From Actinomycetota bacterium (GTDB lineage: Bacteria > Actinomycetota > Actinomycetes > S36-B12), in assembly GCA_010029945.1 (NCBI GenBank), contig RGQW01000001.1, positions 1-54,255 of the forward strand: 54,255 bases of DNA, given 5' to 3'. The translations under genes were made by a program, and so were the position numbers. The notes beneath the pieces were generated by a model. That model made no database searches and was not told the origin of the DNA. It was given only the letters and a program-made list of their open reading frames with translations. Of this stretch, positions 1-9,288 are shown piece by piece. Numbering within the stretch: the first letter of the stretch is position 1; every line of letters begins with the position of its first letter.

Positions 1-47
1 TTACCCTTGGCTGTGTAGGGGTATTTCTTACCATTCACCATCGGCAT
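1..47 (-). CDS. Start of a small phage-like protein, cut by the window edge
   Basis: Only the first 15 codons are present, reading MPMVNGKKYPYTAKG. A strong Shine-Dalgarno (AAGGAG, 60-55) lies 7 nt before the ATG, and the upstream frame stops at TAA directly before it (TAAATG), the tight packing typical of phage genes. From memory, small proteins that begin with GKK.YPYT.KG occur in tailed phages of aquatic bacteria. I cannot confirm this or give a function. The DNA is about 46% G+C, much lower than the rest of the window. It may be a real mobile element in argB or an assembly join. Confidence 0.45.
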   Translation of the reverse strand, partial: MPMVNGKKYPYTAKG

Positions 48-500
48 TTAGTCTCTCCTTGCTCCAAAACCCAACCGTCTATGCGGTGTCTGTGAATTTC
101 TAATCCAGTGTGCTTTTTGTTGCGGATATCGCTCAGAAAGATATTTCCGCATGTCTCGAACGATCTCTCGCTGCACTTGTCCAGTGAGCACCATCTCGAC
201 CACCTGCATCACCTCCGGTGTGGTGACGCGCAGGCCGCCCCGGAATTCTGATTCGATGCCGAGTTGTTCGAGCATCGCATTGATTTGCGGCCCTCCTCCG
301 TGGACGACGACCGGACGCAGACCTGCGAGCCGTAAGAAGACGACATCCTCGGCGAACGCGGCCGTCAGGTCCGCGTCGACCATTGCGTTGCCGCCGAATT
401 TCACCACCACCGTCGCCCCATGGAATCGCCGCAACCAAGGAAGGGCGCCGGCGAGAACCGCTGCCTTGTCCTTGGCTTCGTCGATAGATCGATTCGTCAT
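48..500 (-). CDS. argB: Acetylglutamate kinase, N-terminal part only (truncated, chimeric 3' end)
   Basis: ArgB phosphorylates N-acetylglutamate, the second step of arginine synthesis. Residues 1-114 are clearly ArgB: the amino-acid-kinase glycine loop [10 protein letters not shown] (about 31-40), the substrate loop [10 protein letters not shown] (64-73) and the GQVQREIV helix (107-114). ArgB is normally near 300 residues. Here identity ends at V114, near base 159. It is followed by 36 unrelated residues and a TAA, so the C-terminal ATP-binding half is missing and the product should be inactive. Composition drops from about 64% to 46% G+C at the same point. The ATG is preceded by AGGAG, which overlaps the argJ stop 8 nt upstream. 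The loss may be biological (insertion) or technical (chimeric contig end). Confidence 0.85.
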   Translation of the reverse strand: MTNRSIDEAKDKAAVLAGALPWLRRFHGATVVVKFGGNAMVDADLTAAFAEDVVFLRLAGLRPVVVHGGGPQINAMLEQLGIESEFRGGLRVTTPEVMQVVEMVLTGQVQREIVRDMRKYLSERYPQQKAHWIRNSQTPHRRLGFGARRD

Positions 501-508
501 TCCCGCTC

Positions 509-1729
509 CTAGGTGGAATACGCCGAGTTCTCATGGACGTAATCGGCGGTCAGGTCGTTCGTCCATACCGTGACCGTCGAGGGGCCTGCCTTCAGGTGAA
601 CGTCGATGACGACATCGCGTTGACTCATGTCGACTCCCTCACGCGGGTCGCCGACTCCGCCACCTCGGCACACCGTGACGCCGTTGATCGCGACATCGAC
701 ATGATCGGACTCGAAGGCGGCCGTGGTGGTTCCCAAAGCAGACAGGACCCTGCCCCAATTCGGATCTTCTCCGTGGATGGCGCACTTGAGCAGATTGCTC
801 CGCGCAATAGTCCGGGCAGCCTCGAGTGCGTCGCTCTCACTTTCTGCTTCATGCACGGTGATGGCGATGTCCTTGGAGGCTCCCTCGGCATCGGCGATTA
901 ATTGCTGCGCAAGGTCGACACACAGATCCGTCAGGACTGTGGTGAATTCGTCGATGTCCGGCGCCGTCTGGGCGGAGCCACTGGCCATCACGATGACGGC
1001 GTCGTTCGTGGACATGCATCCATCAGAGTCGATTCGGTCGAAACTCACCGAGGTCGCGTGCCGCAGGGCTGCATCGAGCGCCGCGGCGGGAACATCCGCA
1101 TCGGTAGTGATGAAAACGAGCATCGTCGCCAGGCCGGGAGCGAGCATGCCGGCGCCCTTGGCCATGCCACCTACGACGTAGCCGTCGCCTTCGCGTACCG
1201 CGGTCTTGGGAACGGTGTCGGTCGTCATGATCGCCTCGGCCGCGCTCTGGCCGGCCATCGACGACCCGTCGTCCGACATGGATCCCGACGGCGGATCAAC
1301 AGCAGCACCTGGTGCCCCAACGTCGACAACGACGGTGTCGATGCCGGCATTCACCAGGTCCATCGGGAGAAGTTCACCGATCAAACCCGTCGAGCACACC
1401 AGGACGTCACCGGCGCCGATCTCCCGGCCACCCGCCTGCAGTGCGGCAGCAGTGCGCTCGGCCATGGTGTGGCTATCAGCGAACCCTTGAGGTCCGGTGC
1501 ACGCGTTCGCTCCCCCAGAATTCACGATCACCGCACGAGCGCTGCCGTCGGCTATGACCTGACGCGACCACAGCACCGGAGCCGCAGGAAAGCGGTTGCT
1601 GGTGAACACAGCCGCCGCAGCATCTGATGGTCCATCGTTGACGATGATCGCGAGGTCTCGCCGTCCCGATGGCTTGATGCCCGCGGCTATTCCCAGCGCC
1701 CGGAACCCTTGCGCAGCGGTCACGCTCAT
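509..1729 (-). CDS. argJ: Bifunctional ornithine acetyltransferase / N-acetylglutamate synthase
   Basis: ArgJ moves the acetyl group from N-acetylornithine to glutamate, recycling it in the arginine pathway. The 406-residue length is normal. The self-cleavage site is visible as [16 protein letters not shown] (about residue 190), where the T of ATML becomes the nucleophile of the beta chain. The C-terminal HGEDPNWGR motif is also present. The ATG overlaps the argC stop as ATGA, so translation is probably coupled. A longer upstream frame exists but lies inside argC. With ArgJ present, the cyclic acetyl pathway is implied. Whether the family member is mono- or bifunctional cannot be read from sequence alone. 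Confidence 0.95.
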   Translation of the reverse strand: MSVTAAQGFRALGIAAGIKPSGRRDLAIIVNDGPSDAAAAVFTSNRFPAAPVLWSRQVIADGSARAVIVNSGGANACTGPQGFADSHTMAERTAAALQAGGREIGAGDVLVCSTGLIGELLPMDLVNAGIDTVVVDVGAPGAAVDPPSGSMSDDGSSMAGQSAAEAIMTTDTVPKTAVREGDGYVVGGMAKGAGMLAPGLATMLVFITTDADVPAAALDAALRHATSVSFDRIDSDGCMSTNDAVIVMASGSAQTAPDIDEFTTVLTDLCVDLAQQLIADAEGASKDIAITVHEAESESDALEAARTIARSNLLKCAIHGEDPNWGRVLSALGTTTAAFESDHVDVAINGVTVCRGGGVGDPREGVDMSQRDVVIDVHLKAGPSTVTVWTNDLTADYVHENSAYST

Positions 1730-2760
1730 GGCGCAATCCCGATGAGATCGAGTCCGCACGCCTCGTCGAGCCCGAGCATGAGATTGGCATTCTGAATTGC
1801 TTGACCGGCAGCTCCCTTACCGAGGTTGTCGATAACCGAAACGACGATGACCCGACCGGCGTGCTCGTCTACCGAGACCTGCACCTGGGCTCCGTTGGTG
1901 CCGAGCACCGCACCGGTCGTCGGCCACTGCCCCTCGTCGAGCACCGTGACGAACTGCTCGTCGGAGTAGGCGGCGCGAATGATCGCGCCGGGATCGTGTC
2001 CCGGCAAAACCGGAGCAGAGCACGTAGCGACGATTCCTCGAGGCATCGGGGCGAGCAACGGTGTGAAAGACACCCGAACAGCAGAAGGATCCTCGCCTGC
2101 CGCGGCCGCGATGGACTGCTCCATCTCCGGGGTGTGCTGATGGATGCCGCCAACTTTGTAGGCCGACATCGAACCCATCACCGATGTGGCGAGCAGTGAG
2201 TCGCTGGGTTTACGCCCGGCACCAGAGGTGCCCGATGCCGCAACGACAACGATGTCCGTTGAATCGATGGCCGCCGCATGCGCCAACGGCGCAAGAGCGA
2301 GTGCTACCGCCGTCGGGTAGCAGCCCGGGTTGGCGACGCGGGTGCTGGCGGCTATCTGGCCGCGAACTCCCGGGAGTTCGGCAAGGCCGTACGTCCAGGA
2401 TCCGGCGTGCGTGCCGCCGTAGAACGCGGTCCAGGCGTCGGAGGAGACCAACCGGAAGTCCGCACCCAGATCCACCACCAATGTTTCTGCGGGCAGTTGT
2501 TCGACCAGAGCGGCTGACTCCCCGTGGGGCAGTGCCGTGAAGACCAGGTCGGCTTGCCCGAGAACCGACGGCGTTGTTTCGTCGAGAATCAACCCAGCCC
2601 AGGGCGTTGCTGAAAATTGCGGGTGAACTGCCCCGAGGGCCTCCCCTGCTCGCCCGGCAGCGCACGCAGCGATGAGGTCGAAGGTGGGGTGCTGCGCCAG
2701 ATAGCGCAGGAGTTCACCCCCTGCGTACCCCGAGGCGCCGGCTACCGCGACAGTGGTCAT
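1726..2760 (-). CDS. argC: N-acetyl-gamma-glutamyl-phosphate reductase
   Basis: ArgC reduces N-acetylglutamyl phosphate to the semialdehyde using NADPH (arginine pathway step 3). The 344 residues contain the Rossmann start VAVAGASGYAGGELLR and the catalytic cysteine in ANPGCYPT (about residue 147), followed by the SGTSGAGRK substrate loop. It is the first gene of argC-argJ-argB and overlaps argJ by 4 nt. There is no Shine-Dalgarno. Instead a TATACT -10 element ends 6 nt before the ATG, so the mRNA is probably leaderless. The -10 lies inside a 28-bp palindrome that looks like an ArgR operator. Confidence 0.96.
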   Translation of the reverse strand: MTTVAVAGASGYAGGELLRYLAQHPTFDLIAACAAGRAGEALGAVHPQFSATPWAGLILDETTPSVLGQADLVFTALPHGESAALVEQLPAETLVVDLGADFRLVSSDAWTAFYGGTHAGSWTYGLAELPGVRGQIAASTRVANPGCYPTAVALALAPLAHAAAIDSTDIVVVAASGTSGAGRKPSDSLLATSVMGSMSAYKVGGIHQHTPEMEQSIAAAAGEDPSAVRVSFTPLLAPMPRGIVATCSAPVLPGHDPGAIIRAAYSDEQFVTVLDEGQWPTTGAVLGTNGAQVQVSVDEHAGRVIVVSVIDNLGKGAAGQAIQNANLMLGLDEACGLDLIGIAP

Positions 2761-2796
2761 GGGAAAAGTATACGCATATGCACATACTTTTTACCC
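2761..2796 (-). promoter_or_regulatory. argC leaderless promoter inside a probable ArgR operator
   Basis: The -10 TATACT is at 2772-2767, 6 nt before the argC ATG. Around it lies an inverted repeat spanning 2764-2791, with arms AAAAGTAT and ATACTTTT and a central GCATATGC. 24 of its 28 positions are symmetric. The AT-rich, GCAT-containing palindrome at an arginine gene promoter fits known ArgR (ARG box) sites. A bound hexamer would cover the -10 and the start codon. The rest of the pheT-argC gap (2797-2829) shows nothing else. Confidence 0.6.
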
Positions 2797-2829
2797 CCGG
2801 GACCATGTCCGGTGCCTGATGAGCGCCCG

Positions 2830-5307
2830 TTACCGCAACCGCGCCCCCACGTCCGCGGACGTGCTCTGCACGATCGATTCACGAATACCGGCCAACTCCT
2901 CGGCGCTGAGCGTTCGATCCGGGGCCCGGAAACGAAGGGCGAATGCCACCGACTTATGTCCGTCGGGCACCTGGTCGCCCTCGTAGACGTCGAACAGTGA
3001 CAGGCTCTCGAGTAGCTCGCCCGCTCCCCTCTCGATCGACGCCGCCACGTCGCGCGCGGAGACATCACCGGCCACCACCAAGGCGATGTCCTCTTTGGCG
3101 ATCGGATGAGAGGAGAAATCCGGTGCGGGCCGAACCTCGGGGCTGGACTCGATGGCGCGGGATATGTCGAGCTCCAGCGCACACGAGCGAGGCGGCAGCC
3201 CCCAGGCCTCGGTGACAGCGGGATGAAGCTCACCGGCGATCGCCACCGGCTCACCGTCGACCATCACCTGGGCGCACCGACCCGGGTGAAAGGACGGATC
3301 GTCGCCTCGCTCGACAACGTATTCCACGCCGAGCACCTGGCAGACATCCTGAGCAACCGACAGGGCATCGGCCCAGGTGAATGCCTCGGCGTCATCGGCC
3401 CAGGTCTTCGCCACTCGATTTCCCGTGAACACGGCACCCAGGTGCGTCGGCTGATCGGGAAGAAGGTCCTGCAACTGCTGCCACTCTTCGTCGCTGGGGC
3501 GCTGGTCGACTCCAGGTCGCGGAGCATGCTGCGATCCCGCAGGTCCGCGGAATACCGCACCCATCTCGAATATCGCCGCGTCGTCGAAACCCCGACTGAC
3601 GTTTCGTTGAGCCGCCACGAGCAACGTCGGAAGGATCGCTGCACGAAGCTTCGGCTGTTCGTCGGAAAGAGGATTCGCCAAGCGCGGTGACACGCGCCGC
3701 TCATCATCGTCGGGCCAGCGCAGAGCATCGGCGTCCGCATCCGATGTGAACGGGTACGTCAGCACCTCCACCAAACCACGCGCCGCGAGCACCATGCCGA
3801 TGCGCCGCCGCAATCGCTGAGCGTGCGTCAGGCCATGTCCGGCAGGAGCCGTGGGAAGGGTGGACGGCAGTTTCGCGTACCCCACGAGGCGCACAACTTC
3901 CTCGACGAGATCGGCCGGGTCGGTGAGGTCCGGACGCCATGAGGGCGGGGCAACGCTCAACTCGCTTCCATCGACGGTTACCGAGCACCCGATAGCTTCG
4001 AGTGTGGCGATCACGTCATGGACAGGAATGTCCATTCCTGCAACCTGCGAGGGCAGGTCACCCGAGATGCGAATGACTCGCTCCTCCATGGGCGCTTCCA
4101 CTGCGGTCATTCCCTGATACGTCCCGCCCGCGAGATCCACCAGCAGCTCGCTGGCTCGGGCCGATGCGACAGGGGCGAGCGCGCGATCGATTCCTCGTTC
4201 GAACCGACGACTGGCTTCACTCGTGAGTCGGTGGCGGCGCCCCATCCTCGCCACGACCTCCGCGCCGAAGTAGGCCGCCTCGAGTGCGATGTTCTCGGTG
4301 TCGTCGGCAATCTCTGTCGTGGCCCCACCCATCGTTCCTGCCAGACCAATGGGTCCACGATCGTCACGGATCGTCAGGTCGTCGACAGACAGCGTGCGCT
4401 CGACATGGTCGATCGTCTCCAGCGACTCCCCCGGCTGCGCTCGACCAGCACGCACCGTTCCCTGCAACGCGTCCAGATCAAAAGCGTGGAGCGGCTGACC
4501 TAGTTCAAGCATCACGTAGTTGGTGATGTCGACCGCAAGCGACACCGATCGCATACCGCAATCCCGGAGGCGATTGCGCATCCATTGCGGCGTCGGCGTA
4601 TGCGGATCGATGCCTGTGATGGTGCGCAAAGTGAACAACGGGCACGCCTCAAGATCATCAGAGGCGCACGCCGCGGGTGCGCGGTCGTCCGCAGGCCCCG
4701 GGAGGGTTTCGGCGCGGTCCACGGGATCGTGGAAGTCCACGCCGTAGGCGATCGCGACTTCGCGCCCGATTCCGCGCAGGGACAGCGCATATCCCCGGTC
4801 GGGGGTGATGGCGATGTCCAGAACATCGTCTCCCGCGCCGAGGATCTGCGACGCGTCGGCGCCGGCCTCCGCCGTGCCCTCGGGCAGCACGATGATGCCC
4901 GCGTGATCATCACCCAGACCGAGTTCACGTTCGGAGCAGATCATTCCGTTTGAGACGTGACCGTACGTCTCGCGAGCCGTGATCGTGAAGTCACCCGGCA
5001 GCGTTGTTCCGGGCGGAGCGACCACCACGAGATCGCCTTCGGTGAAGTTTTGGGCTCCGCAGATGATCCCGCTCGGCTCACCGGCCCCGATGTCGACCTG
5101 ACACCACCGGATCGGCTTCTTGAACTCGGTGAGTTCCTCGATTTCCCGCACGTGACCGACGACGATCGGTCCGGTAAGGCCGGCGCCGACGGTGTCGACG
5201 GTTTCGACCTCGAGTCCGGCAGAAATCAAGCGCTCGGCAACATCGCGTCCGGATTGGTCGGCCGGAACATCGGCGACCTCCCGGATCCACGACAAAGGAA
5301 TACGCAT
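2830..5307 (-). CDS. pheT: Phenylalanyl-tRNA synthetase, beta subunit
   Basis: PheT is the tRNA-binding and editing subunit of the (alpha-beta)2 enzyme that charges tRNA-Phe. The 825 residues have the bacterial domain order: B1 start (MRIPLSWIREV), an EMAP-like tRNA-binding domain (about 40-155), B3/B4 editing domain (about 210-400), B5 (about 405-475), a class II core-like domain, and the FDX-ACB anticodon domain at the end (FSSHPIAKEDIALVV onward). The ATG overlaps the pheS stop as TGATG, which balances subunit synthesis. The 69-nt gap after it holds the argC promoter. Confidence 0.97.
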   Translation of the reverse strand: MRIPLSWIREVADVPADQSGRDVAERLISAGLEVETVDTVGAGLTGPIVVGHVREIEELTEFKKPIRWCQVDIGAGEPSGIICGAQNFTEGDLVVVAPPGTTLPGDFTITARETYGHVSNGMICSERELGLGDDHAGIIVLPEGTAEAGADASQILGAGDDVLDIAITPDRGYALSLRGIGREVAIAYGVDFHDPVDRAETLPGPADDRAPAACASDDLEACPLFTLRTITGIDPHTPTPQWMRNRLRDCGMRSVSLAVDITNYVMLELGQPLHAFDLDALQGTVRAGRAQPGESLETIDHVERTLSVDDLTIRDDRGPIGLAGTMGGATTEIADDTENIALEAAYFGAEVVARMGRRHRLTSEASRRFERGIDRALAPVASARASELLVDLAGGTYQGMTAVEAPMEERVIRISGDLPSQVAGMDIPVHDVIATLEAIGCSVTVDGSELSVAPPSWRPDLTDPADLVEEVVRLVGYAKLPSTLPTAPAGHGLTHAQRLRRRIGMVLAARGLVEVLTYPFTSDADADALRWPDDDERRVSPRLANPLSDEQPKLRAAILPTLLVAAQRNVSRGFDDAAIFEMGAVFRGPAGSQHAPRPGVDQRPSDEEWQQLQDLLPDQPTHLGAVFTGNRVAKTWADDAEAFTWADALSVAQDVCQVLGVEYVVERGDDPSFHPGRCAQVMVDGEPVAIAGELHPAVTEAWGLPPRSCALELDISRAIESSPEVRPAPDFSSHPIAKEDIALVVAGDVSARDVAASIERGAGELLESLSLFDVYEGDQVPDGHKSVAFALRFRAPDRTLSAEELAGIRESIVQSTSADVGARLR

Positions 5308-6416
5308 CAGGCATCCACCCCGAAAGCGGTGGTGAAGCGCACGTCACCTTCGACCATGTCGCGCATGTCGGTCACAGAGTTTCGGAACATCAAGGTGCGC
5401 TCGATTCCCATGCCGAAGGCGAAGCCCCGATACACGTCGGTGTCGATTCCGACCGCCGCCAAAACACGCGGATTGACCATGCCGCAGCCGCCCCACTCAA
5501 TCCACCCCTCGCTCCCGCAGGTCCGGCACGCGCGCGAGGCGTCACCAACGGAGGCTCCGCGACACACGAAGCATTCGAGATCGACCTCGGCGCTCGGTTC
5601 GGTGAACGGGAAGTACGAAGGGCGAAGTCGGGTCACAATCCCCTCACCGAACATCTGCCGAGCCAGGTGATCCAACGTTCCCTTGAGGTCACCCATGGTC
5701 AGACCTTCGTCCACCGCCAAGCCTTCGATCTGGTGAAACACCGGGGTGTGGGTCGCGTCGAGTTCGTCGGTCCGGTAGACCCGTCCGGGCGCCACGACGT
5801 AGATGGGCAGCGGACGCTCGAGCATCGCGCGAATCTGAATGGGTGACGTCTGCGTTCGGAGCACCACACCGCTGTCGGCTGACTCGACATAGAAGGTGTC
5901 CTGCATGGTGCGCGCCGGATGATCCGGTGGGACGTTGAGCGCATCGAAGTTCGCCCACTCGGCCTCGGCCTCCGGTCCTTCGGCGATGTCGTACCCCATG
6001 GAGATGAAGACATCGGCCATTCGTTCCATGAGCGTCGTGAGCGGATGTCGACCTCCGACGGCGGCACGACCCACCGGCAGCGTGATGTCGACTGCTTCGG
6101 ACTCGAGCACTCGCGCATCGCGCTCCTGCGTGAGAACCACCTCGCGTTCTTCTAGCGCGCTCTTCACGGCAGCACGGGCTTGCCCCACCCGCTTTCCGAC
6201 GTCCGCTTTCGCGGCCGGGGGCAGCGCTCCGATCTCCCGATTGGCCAGAGCTAAGGGCGAACGGTCCCCCGCATGCGCCAGGCGGGCCGCCTTCAGGGCA
6301 TCCAGATCGTCGGCTGCAGCGAAGGCCGCGCGAGCGTCCGCCACCATCGCTTCGACCGCATCAACGTCGAGGGACGCGACCTGCTTGGGATCGAAATTCG
6401 TGTTGGGACCAGACAT
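5307..6416 (-). CDS. pheS: Phenylalanyl-tRNA synthetase, alpha subunit
   Basis: PheS carries the catalytic class II core that activates phenylalanine. The 369 residues comprise an N-terminal coiled-coil arm (about 1-95), motif 1 around HPLTTLMERMADVF, motif 2 with RVYRTDELDATHTPVFHQIE, and motif 3 with GFAFGMGIERTLMFR. The phenylalanine-pocket segment is normal. There is no Shine-Dalgarno before the ATG. A GATACT hexamer at 6431-6426 ends 9 nt upstream, so the transcript may carry only one or two leader bases. No T-box fits in the 26-nt gap to cysNC. It is coupled to pheT by a 1-nt overlap. Confidence 0.97.
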   Translation of the reverse strand: MSGPNTNFDPKQVASLDVDAVEAMVADARAAFAAADDLDALKAARLAHAGDRSPLALANREIGALPPAAKADVGKRVGQARAAVKSALEEREVVLTQERDARVLESEAVDITLPVGRAAVGGRHPLTTLMERMADVFISMGYDIAEGPEAEAEWANFDALNVPPDHPARTMQDTFYVESADSGVVLRTQTSPIQIRAMLERPLPIYVVAPGRVYRTDELDATHTPVFHQIEGLAVDEGLTMGDLKGTLDHLARQMFGEGIVTRLRPSYFPFTEPSAEVDLECFVCRGASVGDASRACRTCGSEGWIEWGGCGMVNPRVLAAVGIDTDVYRGFAFGMGIERTLMFRNSVTDMRDMVEGDVRFTTAFGVDA

Positions 6417-6442
6417 GGGACGGTCAGTATCCCAGGAACGCT

Positions 6443-8302
6443 CTATTCGCCGAGGACGGCCCGCGCCAGCGTGTCCACCTGGGTGTCGAGGTCACCGGCA
6501 CCGTCCAGGACCACGTCAGCGTTCTCCGGAGCCTCGTAGCTTTGGCCCATACCCGTCATGTTGGGCAGATTCCCCGCCGCTGCCTTCGCATAGAGGCCCT
6601 TCGGGTCGCGCTCAGCACACACCTCCACCGGGGTGTTCACGAACACTTCGAGGAAGTCGCCCTCGTCGAACAACGCAGCCGCGGCCTCGCGATCGGCTCG
6701 ATACGGCGACACCAGTGCGACGAACACCACGAGCCCAGCGTCGCTCATCAACTTGGCGACTTCCGCGACGCGGCGAACATTCTCCGCTCGGTCTTCCGCG
6801 GTGAATCCGAGATCTTTGTTGAGCCCCGTACGAACATTGTCGCCGTCGAGAACGTATGTATGGACGCCCATGGCGTGCAGTCGTCGAACGGTCGAATCTG
6901 CAATCGTCGACTTGCCCGAGCCCGGTAGTCCGGTCAACCAGACCACGCGACTGGGGTGTCCCATCAAAGCGGTGCGGGCCTGATCTGTGACGTCATACTC
7001 ATGCGGGACCACGTTGAAGGCGCGACGCATGGCGTGCCGCACCAGCCCGGCCGCCACGGTGTCCGCCGTCACTCGATCCACCAGCAGGAAGCCACCGGTG
7101 TCTCGGCACCTGTCGTAGGCATCCATCGGGATGGGACGGTCCGTGGCAACTTCAACTCGGCCGATGTCGTTCATCTCGAGTACTCGGGCGGCGCTCTCGT
7201 GCCCGGAGACGACATCGAGTCGGTGGCGAACGTTCGTCACCGTCGCGGGAACCGAGCGGGAGCCCGACACCAGCAGGTAGGACCGACCATGGGCCAGCGG
7301 CTCTTCACCGATCCACACCATGTCGGCGGAGAAACGGTCTGCTGGCTGCAAGGACGTGCCGTCGGGATCCTTCCCCGCCAGCACATCTCCGCGGGTGACG
7401 TCGACCTCGTGATCGAGGGTGATGGTCACCGCCTGGCCGGTGACGGCTGATGTGGCACCGCCCGAGCGGTCCCCGTCGTAGGTGACGATCCGGTCCACTC
7501 GCGCCGTTCGCCCCGAATCAGCGACGGTGACCTCGTCGCCAGAGGAAATGGATCCCGAGACAACCGTTCCCGCGTAGCCGCGGAAGTTGCCCTCCGCGCG
7601 AACGATGAATTGCACGGGGAAGCGAAATCCGGCCGTCTCCTGCACGACCGCGGGCTCCCAATCGGACAAGAACTCCAACAGGGTTGGGCCGGAATACCAC
7701 GGCATGCTCTCCGAGCCGCCGGTGACGTTATCCCCGGCGAACGCACTCATCGGAATGGCGGCCACGTGTGCAACACCCAGTCGCGTCGCGGTCGCCTGCA
7801 CCGTGGCGACGATGTCGTCGAAGGCGGCCTGTTCGTAGTCGACCAAGTCCATCTTGTTCACCGCGATGATGACCGTCGTCACACCCATCAGGGCACAGAC
7901 CGTCAGGTGCCGGTGTGTTTGCGGACGAACACCACGGGCGGCGTCGACGAGCAGAATCGCCACGTCGCCGTTGGAGGCAGCCACCGCCATGTTCCGGGTG
8001 TATTGCTCGTGCCCCGGCGCATCGGCGATGAGCACTCGCCGACCGTTGGGCAGATTCATGTGTCGGTAGGCCACATCGATGGTGATGCCTTGTTCGCGCT
8101 CGGCTTCCAGGCCATCGGTCAGTAAGGAGAAGTCGACTTCGCCGATCGGGATCGTCGAACCTCCCCGACGCGTCGTGCGGGCGTATTCGAGTTGGTCGAC
8201 CGGAACAGAGTCGGTTTCGGCGAGCAGACGGCCGATCAGCGTCGACTTCCCGTCGTCGACGGAACCGCAGGTCACCAGGTGCAGGACCGGGGTTGCCTCC
8301 AT
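6443..8302 (-). CDS. cysNC: Fused sulfate adenylyltransferase subunit 1 / APS kinase
   Basis: This fusion makes the GTPase half of ATP sulfurylase and the kinase that turns APS into PAPS. Residues 1 to about 430 are CysN: P-loop GSVDDGKS (13-20), the DAPGHEQ switch, NKMD specificity loop and EF-Tu-like barrels. Residues from about 440 to 619 are CysC: P-loop GLPGSGKS, LDGDNVRTGLNKDLGF and the lid KGLYAKAAAG. The ATG overlaps the cysD stop as TAATG. The frame stays open upstream but that part is a shadow of cysD. A cysD-cysNC pair is usual for bacterial sulfate activation. No reductase genes (cysH, cysI) are nearby, so PAPS may serve reduction elsewhere or sulfation. Confidence 0.96.
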   Translation of the reverse strand: MEATPVLHLVTCGSVDDGKSTLIGRLLAETDSVPVDQLEYARTTRRGGSTIPIGEVDFSLLTDGLEAEREQGITIDVAYRHMNLPNGRRVLIADAPGHEQYTRNMAVAASNGDVAILLVDAARGVRPQTHRHLTVCALMGVTTVIIAVNKMDLVDYEQAAFDDIVATVQATATRLGVAHVAAIPMSAFAGDNVTGGSESMPWYSGPTLLEFLSDWEPAVVQETAGFRFPVQFIVRAEGNFRGYAGTVVSGSISSGDEVTVADSGRTARVDRIVTYDGDRSGGATSAVTGQAVTITLDHEVDVTRGDVLAGKDPDGTSLQPADRFSADMVWIGEEPLAHGRSYLLVSGSRSVPATVTNVRHRLDVVSGHESAARVLEMNDIGRVEVATDRPIPMDAYDRCRDTGGFLLVDRVTADTVAAGLVRHAMRRAFNVVPHEYDVTDQARTALMGHPSRVVWLTGLPGSGKSTIADSTVRRLHAMGVHTYVLDGDNVRTGLNKDLGFTAEDRAENVRRVAEVAKLMSDAGLVVFVALVSPYRADREAAAALFDEGDFLEVFVNTPVEVCAERDPKGLYAKAAAGNLPNMTGMGQSYEAPENADVVLDGAGDLDTQVDTLARAVLGE

Positions 8303-9207
8303 TAGAAATACCCCTCGGCTTTCTTGGATTCCATCGATCCGCCACCTTCGCCGTCGATGAGTCGGCCGGCCCGCTCGGAGATTTTCGACTCCTCCATCTC
8401 CGCGATCAGGGTCGGCAGATCGTCGGCGGTGGACTCGACCGCCCCCGTCAGCGGATAGCAGCCCAGGGTGCGAAAACGCACCGATTTCATCTCCGGCGTC
8501 TCGCCTTGCTCGAGCGGGTAACGGTCGTCGTCGACCATGATCCAGGTGCCATCTCGTTGCACGACGGGGCGTTCTTTGGCGAAATACAGAGCCGGAATCT
8601 CGATGCCTTCGCGCTCGATGTAACGCCACACGTCCAGTTCCGTCCAGTTCGAAAGTGGGAACGCGCGCATGGTTTGACCCTCGGCCAAAGCCGTGTTCGC
8701 GGTCCTCCAGAACTCGGGGCGTTGCTTTCGCGGATCCCACCGGTGCCCGGGCTCCCGCAGGCTAAAGATTCTCTCTTTGGCTCGGCTGCGCTCCTCATCC
8801 CGCCGCGCTCCGCCGATGGCCGCATCGAATCCGTAGTGGTCCAGCCCCTCACGAAGGGCAACCGTCTTCATGATGCGCGTGTACTCGTGCGTTCCATGAC
8901 TGAAGGGGCTCACCCCATCTGCTACCGCCTGCTGGTTCGTGGCGATGCGAAGATCGAGGTTGAGTTCTTGCGCACGTCGATCGCGAAACTCGATCATCTC
9001 GCGAAACTTCCACGTTGTATCGATATGCATGACGGGAAAAGGCAGTGGAGCGGGGTGAAAAGCCTTCAGCGCTAGATGCAGGAGCACCGAGGAGTCTTTG
9101 CCGATGCTGTAGAGGAGAACGGGGTTGCGAAATGCGGCCGCCGTTTCTCGATAGATGTGGATCGCCTCCGATTCCAGTTCGTCGAGAACCGCGCTATAGG
9201 CGACCAC
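8302..9207 (-). CDS. cysD: Sulfate adenylyltransferase, small subunit
   Basis: CysD forms APS from sulfate and ATP, driven by the CysN GTPase. The 301 residues start [20 protein letters not shown]. They contain the PP-loop [16 protein letters not shown] (about residues 29-44), the [16 protein letters not shown] segment and the C-terminal SERAGRLID helix. I place the start at the GTG (9207) because GGAGG at 9219-9215 lies 7 nt before it; an ATG at 9240 in the same frame has no ribosome site. It lies 81 nt after an oxygenase-like gene and overlaps cysNC by 1 nt. Confidence 0.95.
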   Translation of the reverse strand: MVAYSAVLDELESEAIHIYRETAAAFRNPVLLYSIGKDSSVLLHLALKAFHPAPLPFPVMHIDTTWKFREMIEFRDRRAQELNLDLRIATNQQAVADGVSPFSHGTHEYTRIMKTVALREGLDHYGFDAAIGGARRDEERSRAKERIFSLREPGHRWDPRKQRPEFWRTANTALAEGQTMRAFPLSNWTELDVWRYIEREGIEIPALYFAKERPVVQRDGTWIMVDDDRYPLEQGETPEMKSVRFRTLGCYPLTGAVESTADDLPTLIAEMEESKISERAGRLIDGEGGGSMESKKAEGYF

Positions 9208-9288
9208 TGCGACTCCTCCCGCTTGTGTGCACGCGTCCACGCCGGCACGCGTGGGGCTTGATGGTAATCCCGAACTTTTCGACCAGGC

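Noticed and set aside
6417..6442. T-box leader before pheS
   Set aside because: Only 26 nt separate cysNC and pheS.
8303..8740. cysNC frame open upstream to 8740
   Set aside because: The added residues are a shadow of cysD. The CysN family starts at [14 protein letters not shown], with TAATG coupling.
9208..9288. Terminator between the oxygenase-like gene and cysD
   Set aside because: A 6-bp CCACGC/GCGTGG hairpin is present but has no T-tract.
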